Shown: piece by piece, positions 46,638-59,000 of the stretch | Position numbering within the stretch: the stretch's first letter is position 1 | Layout of the letters: every line of letters starts with the position of its first letter | Source of the DNA: Microbotryomycetes sp. JL201 | Taxonomy: Eukaryota > Basidiomycota > Microbotryomycetes | NCBI GenBank assembly: GCA_033819885.1 | Contig: JAQYUZ010000021.1 | Span: 124,001-188,000, forward strand | Length of the DNA stretch: 64,000 bases | Direction of reading: 5' to 3' | Translations under genes and position numbers: made by a program | Notes under the pieces: model-generated | The model's input: only the letters and a program-made list of their open reading frames with translations | Databases searched by the model: none | What the model was told of the DNA's origin: nothing

Positions 46638-48665
46638 TCAATCGAAAAAAAAGACATCTTGATCTTGCTTGACCGTCGGCGTGCCTTCGCCCAACAAGTC
46701 TGCAAGCGAACCTCTTCCAGCAGAGTTTTTACGAGCGCCGCCTTCGGGAACGTCCTGACCGACCGTAACATCCTTCCTCGTCGTCGTCGATGCTTTGTCG
46801 TCTCGTGCAGCGTCCTTGATCGCCTGGATATCGCTGTCGTCAACGCCACCGTCGGAGGACATGTGCGACGACGCCCTGATCTCGGCCAAAGCCTCGGCTG
46901 CGTCTTGTTCCGGACTGCGCGACCCGTGGCGCAAAGGTGCGCTTGGCAGCATGTGATGCATCTGGACAGGCACAGATACGCTAGACACGGCCGAGCCGTA
47001 GACATAGTCGACGCGGCGGTCATTGCCACCGTGCTCGATGCCATCGGCGTAAGGACTGTCTTGCGGGCGATAGACCAACCGAGGCGAGTGTTCTGTCATG
47101 TACGACGGCTGAGAATGCGCATTGTGATGCCAAGTCGGCGGGACTGGCCCAAGCCCGTACAGGGTCGCCGTCGAATGATTGAAAGGCGAACCATACACAG
47201 GCGACGTCTGCGGTCGCCTGCTGTGCACGTCTGGATTACGCTGCACGGCATGGTTGTGATGGTGCTGTGATGCAGATTGAGGATACGTGAAAGCTCGAGA
47301 TGCTCCAGCGGTGACATCCAGGTATCGCGGCTCAGGCGACACGGCGGTCAGAGATTCCGACGGTGCAGAAGTCTGATACGGCGACGACAGCATTGGAGAC
47401 CGTGGCGGCGGACGCCCGTCCCTGCTTGCATCGTTCAAATTCTGTGCAGCCGATAGCAGCCGACCGGTGCTGAGGTATGGCGCATCTTCACCTGAAAGCG
47501 CACGCTTGCGTGGTGGTGCGCCATCCTCTCTTGGCTCTGCCAAGTCATCTGCTTCGTGACCTCTGTCGTCTTCGTCTTCTCGACTGCTGAGAGCGAAGCA
47601 GCGAATCAGCTTGCTTGTCGGGACGAGGTCCCGCTCCGCACTAACCCTGCCCCTGGTCTCCTGATCCGCAATCTCAGTCCTTGCTGTGCCATTGATTTGG
47701 ACAACTCGGTTGATTCTTAAAAGTGAAAAGATCAGATGGTGATTGCGGCATGCTCAGCGACATTATTAATACACTTACTGCCCATGCCAGGAAAGCGCTT
47801 TGAAGAATACACCTGAAAAGTGTCTGTAAAGACGCTTGTGCAAAATTTAACGCCATCTCTGCAGCACAGAAGCGATGTCAACCATCTTCGGCGAGGCGTT
47901 GGCAAGGCCGATCAGACTGAAGGAGCGCACTCTTGGATCTCGTACAATGACATTTTGAACCTCCACCTGCCTTCCGTCCTGATTGACAAGTCTGGAAACA
48001 CAAAGCAGCTTTGGTCTTTGAGTTGAAACAGGCTCGAGACGACGCTGCCCGTCACGTAACGGCTTCGACTTTTGCCGAGCATGTACAGCTCAGTGTCGTC
48101 AAATTCTCCGACGAGCGATGCAAAGCAGAATAGGTTGTGTGTCGCCTTGGGAGAAGTGTATTCGCTGTCGTCACCACTACACTCTGTGTCATCATCCACC
48201 TCGCCGTCATCTGCTGCTGGGCGAGCTGCATCATCGAATGCAGGAGGGGCCCGTGCGTTGCTCGCGGGTTCTGTCGAGTGCGGTCGACTCGTGCTCGAAG
48301 ACGACATGGACGATGCGCTGCCCGAGGACACTGAGCCAGCTACTTGAGCTGTACGCGCGCGCTTGCCGAGCGTCGTCGCCGTCTTGGTTGTCGGCGCCAG
48401 TCTCGTCGCAGTTGCCGCTGCCGCGAACGTCGACGGGTCGGATCGAGCCTTTTTGACTCGCAGCCGGAGCAACGGGGGCGGGTCTATCGGACGCCTGAGC
48501 GCACACAAAGATCACTATCAGTTGAACTGCTCTACCCAGAGATTGCGTTGACACTCGCCTGTCTGCCTTGTCGCCCGCACCGCACATCCGAGCTTGGCGA
48601 GGTTGTTGAATCACATCAAGCTTGTACTGCCTGCGCCGGATCATCCCACTCGACGTCAGCAACAT
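46638..48665 (-). CDS. velvet-family transcriptional regulator
   Basis: Fungal velvet proteins couple light and development to secondary metabolism through a Rel-like DNA-binding fold. Exon 1 gives YKLDVIQQPRQARMCGAGDK, and ADRRPIDPPPLLRLRVKK follows across a GC-AG intron (48495-48559). After an insertion of about 85 low-complexity residues (Ala/Thr/Ser-rich, then acidic DDGEVDDDTE) the domain resumes: HNLFCFASLVGEFDDTELYM, SRSRYVTGSVVSSLFQLKD, SCFVFPDLSIRTEGRWRFKM, then VKFCTSVFTDTFQVYSSKRF, PGMGKSTELSKSMAQQGLRL and RIRRPG. A further intron (GG|GTTAGT) links to a tail of about 300 residues rich in Ser, Pro and His, with a PPRKRALSG basic patch and a conserved-looking ADLLGEGTP near the end. 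Which velvet subfamily (VelB, VosA or other) is unresolved. The first in-frame ATG at 48665 is used. Confidence 0.9.
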
Positions 48666-49215
48666 GTCCTCTCCGTGGCCCACGGCGCTTCAGTCTTGAT
48701 CGGCGACTGGTCGTGTGAAAAGGTCCAACCCCCCACAGACGCCTTCCCGCGTTCGCCGAACAATCACAATCAGACAGAAACGTACACTGAAGAGCGGTCT
48801 GCTGCGCCCACATGGTGTCGACTTGTGCCTGGGTCCGCTCGTGCAGGCGCAGTGGCTCGCACTGCGGCCGCCATCCTGGGCGTGCGAGTCTCGCAAGACT
48901 TGAGAGCGAGAATGAAACGGGCGGGCGTCGATTCTTGATATTGTTTCACCACAACAGTCGCCGAAATGAATGCATGCAAGGAGAAACAGCATTTCTTTCT
49001 CAAGATCGACTTCAACCGAGGTGACAAATCATTCAGACATCTCGTCGCATGGACTCCCCGTGACTCCGGCGTGAGATCGCTAATGTCTTGCGTCACGCAC
49101 GCGACCTGGCAACATGACATTTCTTACAACATGCGTGGCATTCGAGCACGAGTGCTCGTACAGATATCCCGACAAATCGCATTCAACTCGGGGAGACCTT
49201 GCAGCCAAGGGAAAA
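48666..49215. other. intergenic region, velvet 5' side
   Basis: Between the velvet start and the stop of the MFS transporter, both minus strand. Nothing gene-like; presumably long velvet promoter plus transporter 3' UTR. Confidence 0.55.
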
Positions 49216-51463
49216 TCATTTCGACAGTCGTTTTGCTAGTACGACGCAACCGAGCGCAGACATGACTGCAAACACGTAAAAAACCGTGCCTGAACCGTCC
49301 GCTTTGCCGCCAGCCAACCAGTCTCGCAACGGCAAGAACGTTAGACCCTTATTGCTCAAACAGACGTCAGAGACTTTGCTTCCCGAGTCTGTTCTACAAC
49401 TCACAACGAGGAGGTTGCTGACCCAATTGACAGCCTGTAAAAGATAAGCAAGCAACACCAAGAAAAGACGTCAACCACTCTTCGCACCGGCCCGAGTGTC
49501 CTTCTGGAACCTACGAGAGCGACAGAGGCAGTCGCAGATCTCGACTGCGGGAGAAGCGCACAAACGCGCGTGAACCTTAGCGTCCCGAACCCGCCAACGG
49601 AGACAAAAAGCTTGTTCCAAGGTTCTAGCTTACCGGCGGGGGAGCCAACTCTCCCGTCAACACAAAAGGAATCGGACCCAAGCCGACAGAAAACGTGGCG
49701 ACAAACAAGACGATGAACGTGGCTGCGAGCACGAATTTTGAATTGTTGATCGAATAGGCTAGCACGAGTGAGGCAATTGACATAGTCGTCAACGAAAACA
49801 GCAACAAGAAACGTCTGCCAAGGCGCTATCAAGGTCGTATGATCCCGTCAGCAGGTGCCTTGTCGAAACGGTCGGTCAGGCGGACTTACATCGATCAAGT
49901 AAACGGCTGGCAACGTCATGACAAAGTTCACTGCAGCCGGATTTTTCAGATAAATCTACTGTGCATTGAAGCGTAGACCGAACACACCGACAGTAACAAA
50001 AACGGCCACGACCTTGGCGTTTGCCGGATTGACGGCAGTCAAGATACTGCGACGCTTTGTATCAGCACAGCTTACACAGCACTGTTCCGCGTGACTGACC
50101 CCACGGAGTAATACATTACGCTGTTGATTCCAGAAGTCTGTTGAAAGAATTGCGACAACGCCAAAGTCCATAATGCGCTTTTGACGGCAGGATCTGGGGA
50201 ACTGAGCACTTCGGACACCGACATGGACGCAGACGCATTGGCACGTGTAGCTGACGGCGGCTCGTGCTCGGCTGTTGCCCCAGCATCAGCACTCGTACAG
50301 TAAACACGGAGGATCGCACCCTCACATTCTTGTCCCGCCAAAGGCGCGCGCTCTTCATCTTCTGCAGCGTCAAAGGCGTTTGATGACTTGATTTGACTTT
50401 TTGTTTCAACCATGACCGGTGAGGTTACAATCTAAGACGCAGCATGTCAAACCAGAATGAATGCCAAATCTCGTGAGACGTTACCTGAGCGGCAGCAATT
50501 GCCATGGATACGAGCGGAATAAACCTCCAGGCGCCTGTGCCAGGCTGCGATAGAGGAACTGCCACAGGAGAGACCTTGTCGTGAGCGATGCGACCTCGCT
50601 TACCAGGTCTTTCCACCTACTTGAAATTGACTGTGCGAGTAGGATACCCGCGCAGATGGACAGCTGCGTTAGTACACCTCTGTATAGACAGTCCTTGTCA
50701 GCATCAAGGGTTTAAAAATCGCTAGTACGGCGCACATGTTGCCTTTCAAAGAGGGAGGACTGAGTTCGTTCAAGTACAATGGCACAAGCACGGTCGAGAT
50801 GCCGCATGCGAGACCAACGAGGATGCGACCGAGCACAAGCAATGCCAAAACGGATCCAAACGCGATCGACGCATTGCCCTGCTCCGAGCCAAAAGGGTCA
50901 GGTTCCTGTTGAAAATGGGGCACCACATGCGGCGAGGCGGCACGCCAGAATGCTGTGCGATTGGCTCAAAATACTTGCCAAGACGACGAGCCAAGCGCTG
51001 ATGAGAGCTGTAGCCTTTCTACCTCTGGCGTCCGCTAGCCTGCCCGTGTACAGACTTGAAGCAAGGCCTCCAATCGTGTATGCAGACGTGACGACGCCGA
51101 ATTGGAACTGCGAGATGTCGAGACAGGTACCCAGACCCAGCCTGCCAGTCCTTGACGATGTATCACCGCACTGGATTGATTCTTGAGATGACTGGTAGTC
51201 GGCGCGTCGATGCCAAACGCGAAGACAGTTGGGCCCCATTCGAGCAGCAGCATAGCGTCAGCTTGGGACAAGCAGCTCTTCCGAGCTTCTCAGCATAGCT
51301 CACGTTCAGAGCCGAGATGTGGAAGCCGTACTGAAGCTGCATGCTCGGCGCCGAACGTCAGCTGTTGGCGCGTGCACAGGACAGCGCGTCATCTGCTTAC
51401 AGCGCCAGCAACGACCCACGTGAGCACAAAGGGTAGTTTGATGCCATGTACACTGCTGCCCAT
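49216..51463 (-). CDS. MFS sugar-porter family transporter
   Basis: Twelve-helix major facilitator of the sugar porter (SLC2/GLUT-like) type. Helix 1 reads MGSSVHGIKLPFVLTWVVAG, spliced to ALQYGFHISALN. Then CLDISQFQFGVVTSAYTIGG, the signature loop GRLADARGRKATAL, FGSVLALLVLGRILVGLACG, STVLVPLYLNELSPPSLKG (the PESPR-like loop), GTGAWRFIPLVSMAIAAAQ, a central hydrophilic loop (EDEERAPLAGQE), LALSQFFQQTSGINSVMYYS (QQxSGIN motif), VFVTVGNFVMTLPAVYLID, SVGLGPIPFVLTGELAPP and a final helix VFYVFAVMSALGCVVLAKRL. About ten exons, several very short. The motif set resembles the fungal subgroup containing yeast Vps73; substrate and membrane are unknown. Confidence 0.85.
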
Positions 51464-51712
51464 GACGCGCGCGCTCGCGGCTCTGTCTGGATGGCGCTCG
51501 AAAGGCCCGTACGGAGAGGCCCGAGCGCAGTTTATTCACGTACTCATCCCCGATTCGGAAGTGCGCACGAGCAAATCGACAACCTGAACATGCAGGCATT
51601 CACTGGCTCGACCAGCGAGCCGCGTCATTTATCGGTATAACAAAAGCCGCAGTAATAAACTCGTTCGAACGACAGGAAAGCAAACCTCCTTATGCGTCAG
51701 ACCGAGCCTCTT

Positions 51713-53898
51713 TCATCGAAACACCTTTTTCGTCGTCTCAGCCGACTCTGAGAACAACTCCTTCCTCATAGGTGGCGCAAACTTGTTCAAACGCAATTTT
51801 CTCGTGACCTTTGCCTTGACGACAGGCGACAGACGCCACTTCGCGTCAAAGGTTTGTACGCAGTCCTCGAAACTGTCAAGTGCGTCAAGCTCGGCATCGA
51901 ACGAGTAGCTCTCAGGCACAAGGAAAGCGAGATCCTTGTCGACTCGGCCGTGCGTGACGAAGCCGTGCCAGTTCTCACGTTGCTGTGAGGTACCTTGATC
52001 AGGACACCATTGTCCATTCCATCAATGCAGGGATGAAAGAGGTTCAGGCCCACCTTCATTCCAATTTGTAAAGCTTTTTCGACATGCGGCCGCCGAAGTT
52101 GTTGAAATGCGCGCAAAGCAACTGGTACTTCTCTGCTCTCGCCACCGGCAAGACCTAAGCAGATTGCGAGTACTGCGCCGTCTTCAACACTTTGAGACGC
52201 GCCCTGGCGGTGCAAACTGTCAATTGTCTCATCTGTAAAGCGCTGCTGAACTTCTCACTTGAAAGGACGACGGTGGCAACGGATGGACCGCATCTCCAAT
52301 GAACACGATACGGCCACCGGCCGTGACCCATTGATGCTCGCTTGGCCTCTCTGTCTTTTTCCAGTTCAGGCACGAGCGAAATGCAGAGACGGCCGCCTTG
52401 AGTTGAGGGTCCCAGTCCTCGAGCAGCGATGTCTGCGCAAGATATCGGTCACAAGAACCCGCAAACTTCCGGGAGGCTATTGCACTCACCACTTCAGATA
52501 TCGGACGCTTGTCCCTCCAATTAAGTGATGCCTGTCCCGAGCGATCTCGGTGGACAAAAGCCTACAAACTCGACGTCAGAGCTTTCGGAGGGGAACATTA
52601 CTTTGACGACAAAGCCTCACAAAGGAAAGTTTGCTATTGTTGTCAAGCGGAGCCATAGTCAAGTGCGCATCATTGCCCAGCCAAGTCCGGGCGCAGCCGT
52701 CGAGAAACTCTGTCCAAATTGTGCCATGTCAAGTGCCGAATCAGACGGTGAACTCATTGGACTGACCAGATAAATTCGGATTGGTACGTATTGACGTCAC
52801 ATCTTCCAACAAGGCACGATGAATGGCGTACGGCGAGACGATCTGAGCGAGTGCGTCCCCGTCTACACCAAACTCGTTTGCACCGGCTAGTCGGTCGTGC
52901 AGCAAGTCTCTCGACTTGGAGTTGATGCCGTCCGCCACGACTATGACGTCTGCAAACATAATCTCTCCAGCTGTGTACCGAGCAGAAAGGTGAGTACAGT
53001 GCACGGTATCCCAAGCTCAAACAACTCGTCACTCACAAGCAGTCTCGAGCGACGGCGACTTGGTCGAATCGTGATAATCGACGACTGCACAGTCTAATCG
53101 AAATTCGACCGAGAGCATTCTGGCTTCGGTTCCAAGAACACCGAGATATTTCGCTCGGGACCCCTGCAACATTGGTGCGCCGTAGGTTTCGGTGCTGAAA
53201 ACCTGCCCGTGAGCTTTCTGTATCAAGGTTGTGCTCAACCTTGCCTCACTAGTGTCTCAAGTCCTCAATTCTGAGATCTTGCCCTGAGTAGTCCTTGAAA
53301 TACCATGATCCCCCCTTGGCGCTTGCAGCCCAAAGATCTTCCTGCAAGCCCCACCTGTGCAGGATCTTTGTTGCGTTACTGCCGAGGGTGATGTTGTCGC
53401 CATGTTTCGACCATGAACCTTTCTCGAGAACAGTGACCCTGTATCCCTGCCGAGCGCAAGCGATCGCACAACACAGGCCAGCGAAACCAGCGCCAACAAC
53501 GAGTACTCTCAGCCTGGAATCCCCATCGAACGCTGAGAACGGTGCGCCAAGAGACGACGCGAGCAGGTTCTCTGCATCTGACGACCTTCTCGAGTCCAAT
53601 TCCGAATCTGTGGCGACCTGTGCCTCGACCGTCACGTCGACGCCTGGGAGTGGCGCTCCAGAGTGACATGACAGCGGTGGCGAGTCGGGGGGAGTAAGCA
53701 GCGGGCCCTTTGAATGAATCCACTGTCGGAACCAAGACAATGTCCATGTCAGCGAGGAGAATCCTTCGCAGCCATGACCGGTTCTTCTGGCGCGAGTTTG
53801 CAAGCGGTACTCACGTTGTACAGGTCGACGGCGATCGTATTCGTACCACTGGACACAGACGGCACGCCTTTGTGTCGTCGGAACAGCTTGAACGGCAT
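51713..53898 (-). CDS. FAD-dependent monooxygenase, salicylate-hydroxylase-like
   Basis: Class A flavoprotein hydroxylase. The start MPFKLFRRHKGVPSVSSGTN lies in a small first exon that joins, through a GTGAGT...GACAG intron, WIHSKGPLLTPPDSPPL. The dinucleotide-binding motif is RVLVVGAGFAGLCCAIACA; downstream come VTVLEKGSWSKHGDNITLG and ILHRWGLQEDLW. The middle has MFADVIVVADGINSKSRDLL (the D-G motif). RIVFIGDAVHPLPP is the second FAD-contact GD motif, followed by GASQSVEDGAVLAICLGLAG. The C-terminus adds ESYSFDAELDALDSFEDCVQ. Seven or more exons. Substrate unknown; the family handles aromatic or polyketide-like compounds. No biosynthetic cluster surrounds it. Confidence 0.85.
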
Positions 53899-54239
53899 CG
53901 TCGTCTACCTCTTCATATATGCACGTGAAGAGGGAAAAGGGAGACTGTTGCGCAGACGACGAGTATGATGACTTGCGACGGGACGGGGCTCCACAGTCGT
54001 TCCAGCCCGCTCACCAGCATCTGCTGTCCTTCAAACACGCCGATTTTGGGGAGTTGGATGTCGAGACAATTTTAATGACATGCCGTGAGGCTCGCCATTG
54101 ACAAGGCTCGAATTGCCTCACCCTTTTCCAGGGTCGGCGCTCGGCCTCGCGAAGGTGCGCATGGCACTCAGTTTCGAGCTTCCAGAAGCTGCGCGCGCGC
54201 TGCAAGAGCGCACTTTAAACTCCATAGAAAGGAGCCAAT
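53899..54239. other. intergenic region, monooxygenase promoter / ELP5 3' end
   Basis: No gene supported. A TATATA-like element near 53,915 and a CACGTG box at 53,922 lie just upstream of the monooxygenase ATG. Confidence 0.5.
53922..53927. promoter_or_regulatory. CACGTG box upstream of FAD monooxygenase
   Basis: 24 bp upstream of the chosen ATG, next to a TATATA-like stretch. Role inferred. Confidence 0.35.
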
Positions 54240-55714
54240 TCATATTTCAAGATCCTCATCCGGATCTTCATCATCAATGTCATCTTCCGACTCTGCCATA
54301 TAAGTAATTGCGCCACCTCTGTACATTCCACCGTCTTCGCGCGGAGTGAACGGCAGGGCGACATCCTCCCGCGCACTATGCTGGGCGTCCGTCAATGACA
54401 AGTTGAAGGGCAACAGGGGCTCGCCACTAGTCTTTTGACTCTCGGAAGACAGGGCCGGGCCCACAGGGACCGACGAAGCTGCCGACGACAGCTTCGATAT
54501 ATCCTTAGAACCGAACAAGATGTGCAAGCGATCAGACACAAACGATCAAGTCACAGTCGGACCTCGATTCAGAACGTACCACGAGACGCATCTGTTTGCG
54601 ATCCACGACGGAGTTCAAATTGACGGGCTCAACTCCCGCCTTGGTCCGTCGCAGTCCTTCCAGGCCGTGATGTACTATTCTTTTTGTGCCAGAATCGTTC
54701 TTACGCAATGAAGGAATGTTTATGCCTCTTGTTGACCACTCAATGACGCATCGTCCTTGAGCGTCCGCCTCTTTCCCGCCAATGTCCAATGGGATCCGCT
54801 CGTCGAGCTCTCCGTGCCTCGCGGGAACAGTGAAAGGATCACCCCATGATCGCGATGCAAATGAATGCAGGAAGGTCGTGCATCTGACGTCCATTGACTC
54901 GCCGTCGTGATCATCGAGAGTGATTGACAAGCCATACTCTCGAGAGAGTAATTCAATCAAGGGCGAAGGATGGAGCGTGAGGTGGATGTGGGACTGGGAC
55001 AGAGACGGAGATGCCAAAATCGTCGCAACGTCGGCTCGTGACAGGTCATTTCTGTGGCCCGACGGCGAGTTCGAGTGATGTAGGACGAGCAAACGGGATC
55101 CTGCAACGTAATAGGACCTTTCAGCGGACGAGCTATGAGATTCGACATAACGGTGGTGCTGCTGCGTACCGCTCTTGAATTGGAGCGCCTTCAGTGTCGT
55201 CCGGACGAGTGAATGAAGCGCATCGAGACCGTACTCTGCGATCTCATTGGCCGAATCGAAGACGACCAGAATCTTGGACGAGGTCGACGCGACAGCGCTT
55301 TGCACTGCTTCAGTTACAGATTGCTGAATGGCGAGGATCTCTGCTTGTTCTACATGCGTTGCGGAAGACGAGGCTGACGGAGTCCAAGCCGAGACTTTGT
55401 CAATGAAGCGCAATCGCGACTCGTCAACTGTTTTCGGTACGAGACGAGACTTGATTTGTTCCATCGAGAGCACAATAATGGCATCTTGTCTGAAGAATAT
55501 AGAATGGCGGGCATTGAAATGTTGGCATCGAGCTCAGCGAGACGCACAGCTTTCTGTTCTGCGGCGGCACTGACTGGTCATTGGCGGCACTTATGAATTG
55601 CCGAACGAGGAGCAATCCGGGCTGGAGGATAGAATCCGTAACGACAAGCAGGGCCGGATGCGTCGTCTGAAACGAATTACGCAACAGGACTGGCAGCAGG
55701 GACCAGCTGGACAT
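54240..55714 (-). CDS. ELP5: Elongator complex subunit 5
   Basis: Part of the Elp4-5-6 RecA-like ring that supports tRNA wobble-uridine modification. Exon 1 begins MSSWSLLPVLLRNSFQTTHP and gives LLVVTDSILQPGLLLVRQFI. Exon 2 starts with the LSMEQIKSRLVPKTVDESRL segment and includes KILVVFDSANEIAEYGLDAL, a strand resembling the degenerate Walker B of this family. A long variable region follows. The last exon has the Elp5 C-terminal signature: GEPLLPFNLSLTDAQHSARE, VALPFTPREDGG, and the acidic SEDDIDDEDPDEDLEI end. No P-loop is visible, as expected for Elp5. It shares a 380-bp divergent promoter with SET3. Confidence 0.88.
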
Positions 55715-56094
55715 GAGTGAAGTTCTACTTTGTTGCTCTTTCCACTGTTTGTGGCTGCTGCTGTCACGGGCTTTATTGTGCGATGTGGCGGGAAGAGCGT
55801 GCAAGGAGGCCCGGGCGTCTTTGCAATCATCCACATTGTCACTCCGCAGCAGCGCTCCCCTCGGACACATCATATTTGCCTCTAGAAGGGGAATCTGCTG
55901 GCCAGCTGCTTGCCATCTATCGCTGCCTCGCAGCGTGCCTGCCCTCACAACAAACAAACTCACGTGAGCGACTGCGCATCACCATGACACAGCCTGCAAG
56001 CTGACAGACGCACCATCCAGGGGCAGCTGCGATCCCTTTGATGCAGAGACAGAGTGTTGAGGGCCGAAACGAGACGCTTTAGGCCCAAGACGAT
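55715..56094. promoter_or_regulatory. divergent promoter ELP5/SET3
   Basis: 380 bp between two start codons on opposite strands. It contains a TCACGTGA palindrome at 55960-55967. No other gene is seen. Confidence 0.5.
55960..55967. promoter_or_regulatory. TCACGTGA box
   Basis: Palindromic E-box in the ELP5/SET3 divergent promoter, 128 bp upstream of the SET3 ATG. Role inferred. Confidence 0.4.
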
Positions 56095-59000
56095 ATGTCG
56101 TCCGCGCTCGACATGCTCTCGGCTGCTGCGCTGTCGGCCCATTCCCGCGATGACGCGGCTCAAGGGGCATCACAAGACCATTTAATGCAAGAAGATGAGC
56201 CTGTCGCTCGCGCAGATGCAGTCATCGAGCCACATGAACCCAGTCACGATGGACCGCCGGCCCCAGCCGCAGGGCACGGGGCGGTACCAGCACAGGCAGA
56301 AGTTCCTTTGGGCGAAGCAGATTGGGCACGGATACAACAAGCGCTGCAGGCAGAGCTCGACGCCGACAAGACGGACGAAGATGAGCCGATGCCAGACGCT
56401 ACCGCTCAGGGCGACGGCGACGCTTCGCAGACCACTCTTCAGCAGCCTGTACATCAGCCGACACATGTTCAGCAGCCAATACAGCCGTCGATCCCGCAGC
56501 CTCCGCCCGCGCAGCACTATCAATCTCAGCATCAACGCGCGCAATTCTCGCAGACGCTAAATCCTTTTGCGCCGATGCTCAAACCCGCTCAAAGCCCGCC
56601 GCTGCAGCTCTTCACCGACAGCTCTGGAGCGGCGACCCTGGGCATCAGCTCACCTTCGCATCTGCGGCAGCAAACGATCCAAAAAGGTGTTTTGCCACCG
56701 CTAGCTTCGTTCGCCCGTCTGCCGTCGATCCCGGCGCCTGCAGTCTCTCATCCAGTTGGCTACGTTCCGCCTTATGCTGTACCCGAGGACAGTGGCATCA
56801 TACGATGCGTGTGCCCTTACACGGCAGACGATGGCTTTACAATCCAGTGCGAAACGTGCAACGTTTGGCAACACGCTGCATGCGTCGGTATTTTACCCGA
56901 GCACGTCCCAGAAGTATACAGCTGTGAAAGGTGTGACCCGCAAGGCGCTCGAGAGCGGCGCGTCGATCCAGTCAAGGCAGAGCAGGGGATGAGACGTCGG
57001 ATGGAGCTCGAGAGACTGGCAAACTTGGCTGCATCGACGGCACCACCAATTACGGCCCCCCTCGTTGTGGAGGACAACACCAATCGCACAGACAGCGACG
57101 CTGATGACGACAGTGCAGCCGAAGGACCATCATACCGACCCCAAACGAACCGGCGCAAGTCTGTATCGAAGCCATTACAGCTACCGATGCAGCTGCCGCC
57201 GCTACCAGGCATCCCTTCGACAGTCGCTGCATCGGAGGACAGCACATCACCAAGGCACCTGTCCCAGTCGCGAGAATTGACGCCTGGTGGAACTCCAAAA
57301 GACTCCATCGGCAGGCGACGTCGCGCACACAAACAAGCTGGCGCAGGTCGGTCACGTGTTCTGTCAGCTAGTGGTGCGCCAGCTACGGTCTCGACACCGG
57401 CGGCCGACCTAGTTGCCTTGGTCAATGCGTCTACCGACTCTGCTGCCGAAGCGACGCCCAGGTTGTCGGCACTGGGAGGGTTGCGGAGCAGCAACGCCTC
57501 AAGCCAGCATACGTCGAACCAGCGAGCGTCAGACGACGAAGATTTCGTGCAGACGGACGACAAGTACAATCCCTGGCAGTACGAGTTCACGCCGTCGGAC
57601 CGCAACCTGTATCGTGACGAGGACCTGGTTCACAAGCTTGCGCGTGTCCTCGAACGACTTGAAGGTCGAGTCAAAAGAGCGCAAAGTGACTCCGAGGTGG
57701 CAGAAGAGCAAGCTGAAGATGAATTGCGACAATTACGCGCCCAGACGCGTCCGTTACTTGGCGGAAACGCGAACGACGCGATTGTTCAAGAGGTATACGA
57801 CGACCCGCCACTGATCGTCATGCCCCACCTTCCACCGAGCTTGCCCGTTTCAGTCAAGCCGTTGCCGAGCCTTGCCTTCTTTCTCAACGCGCCAGGATCG
57901 GCCTTGTACCTGCAGTCGTCTACTCAGGCGCCTGCCCCACCGTACCCTCGAGCCACTGTACATGCCTTGTACGCCGGTCAATTTATTCCAGCCAACTCGT
58001 TCATTGCGCCCGTTGTCGGACAAGTGTTTCCACTCGAAAACTTTGTCAACGACCCGATTAACCAACATGCGGCCATTGGCACGCAGAAGCAGGGTGTTCA
58101 TTTCGTGCCGCATCCATTCAGTATCGCTGTTGACGGACGCAAGTTTGGTAACGAGGTGCGCTTCGCTCGCAGTGGATGCCACCCAAATGCTGTGATTAAA
58201 GTCGTGAGAGTCACGGGTAGCGCCAGGTCCAAGGAGTCTAAGGCCAAAGACGGACTGCCCTGGTTCGATCAGCGACAAGCCGAAGATCTCAATTCAAAGC
58301 TTGTGTTTGCGCTCTTTTCGACCGTCGGTATCGAGAAACGAGACGAGATCGTCTTGCCTTGGTGCTGGGACGATCGTCACGTTGTGCACGCCTTGCCTTC
58401 CTTGTTATCCGGGCCTCAACTACCGACCGAATTTGATTGGTCAAGTCTCGAGCCTCTCGCCTCGAAGATGGCTCACGTCGCGGCGGACCTTGTCACAACC
58501 AATCACTGCGCTTGCGACCGAAAGCGGGATTGCGCCTTGTTCTGGCTCGCGCGGATCGGCAGCACTGGTTTGCCTTTGACCAAAGCTCAATTGGCACGAG
58601 GAGACACCTTTCAGTCTCTCCTAATGAACGCGCTCAATCTTGGCAGCAATCCATCGGGGACGAGCCAGCAAGACGGCAAAGGAAAAGCTCGCAAATTCAA
58701 AAAGCCCGACCTCGGACCGTTGCTCGGCTTGTACCGAGGGTGGCAGCTGTGTGATGGTCGAGTCAATGCGGCGAAGCCAGAGCGTCCTGTTGCGCCAGAG
58801 GATCGTCCGAAAGAAGAAATCAAGGCAATGTTTCCGAATGGGCCTCTTCCGGTGCCCGTCGCGGTTTTTTTGGCTCGCCCGAAGACGAAAACGGGTGCGC
58901 GGCTTTCATTGTGCGAACCTTGCCGCGAGCTGACACTGTTTCCGACTGCTCAGATGTACCGACGCCAGTAGACTCGCCTGGGTCTCAGTCCTCAGTTTCT

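Noticed and set aside
53750-53960. Plus-strand frame MTGSSGASLQAVLTLY as a small gene
   Set aside because: Overlaps the first exon and first intron of the FAD monooxygenase on the other strand, which splice in frame.
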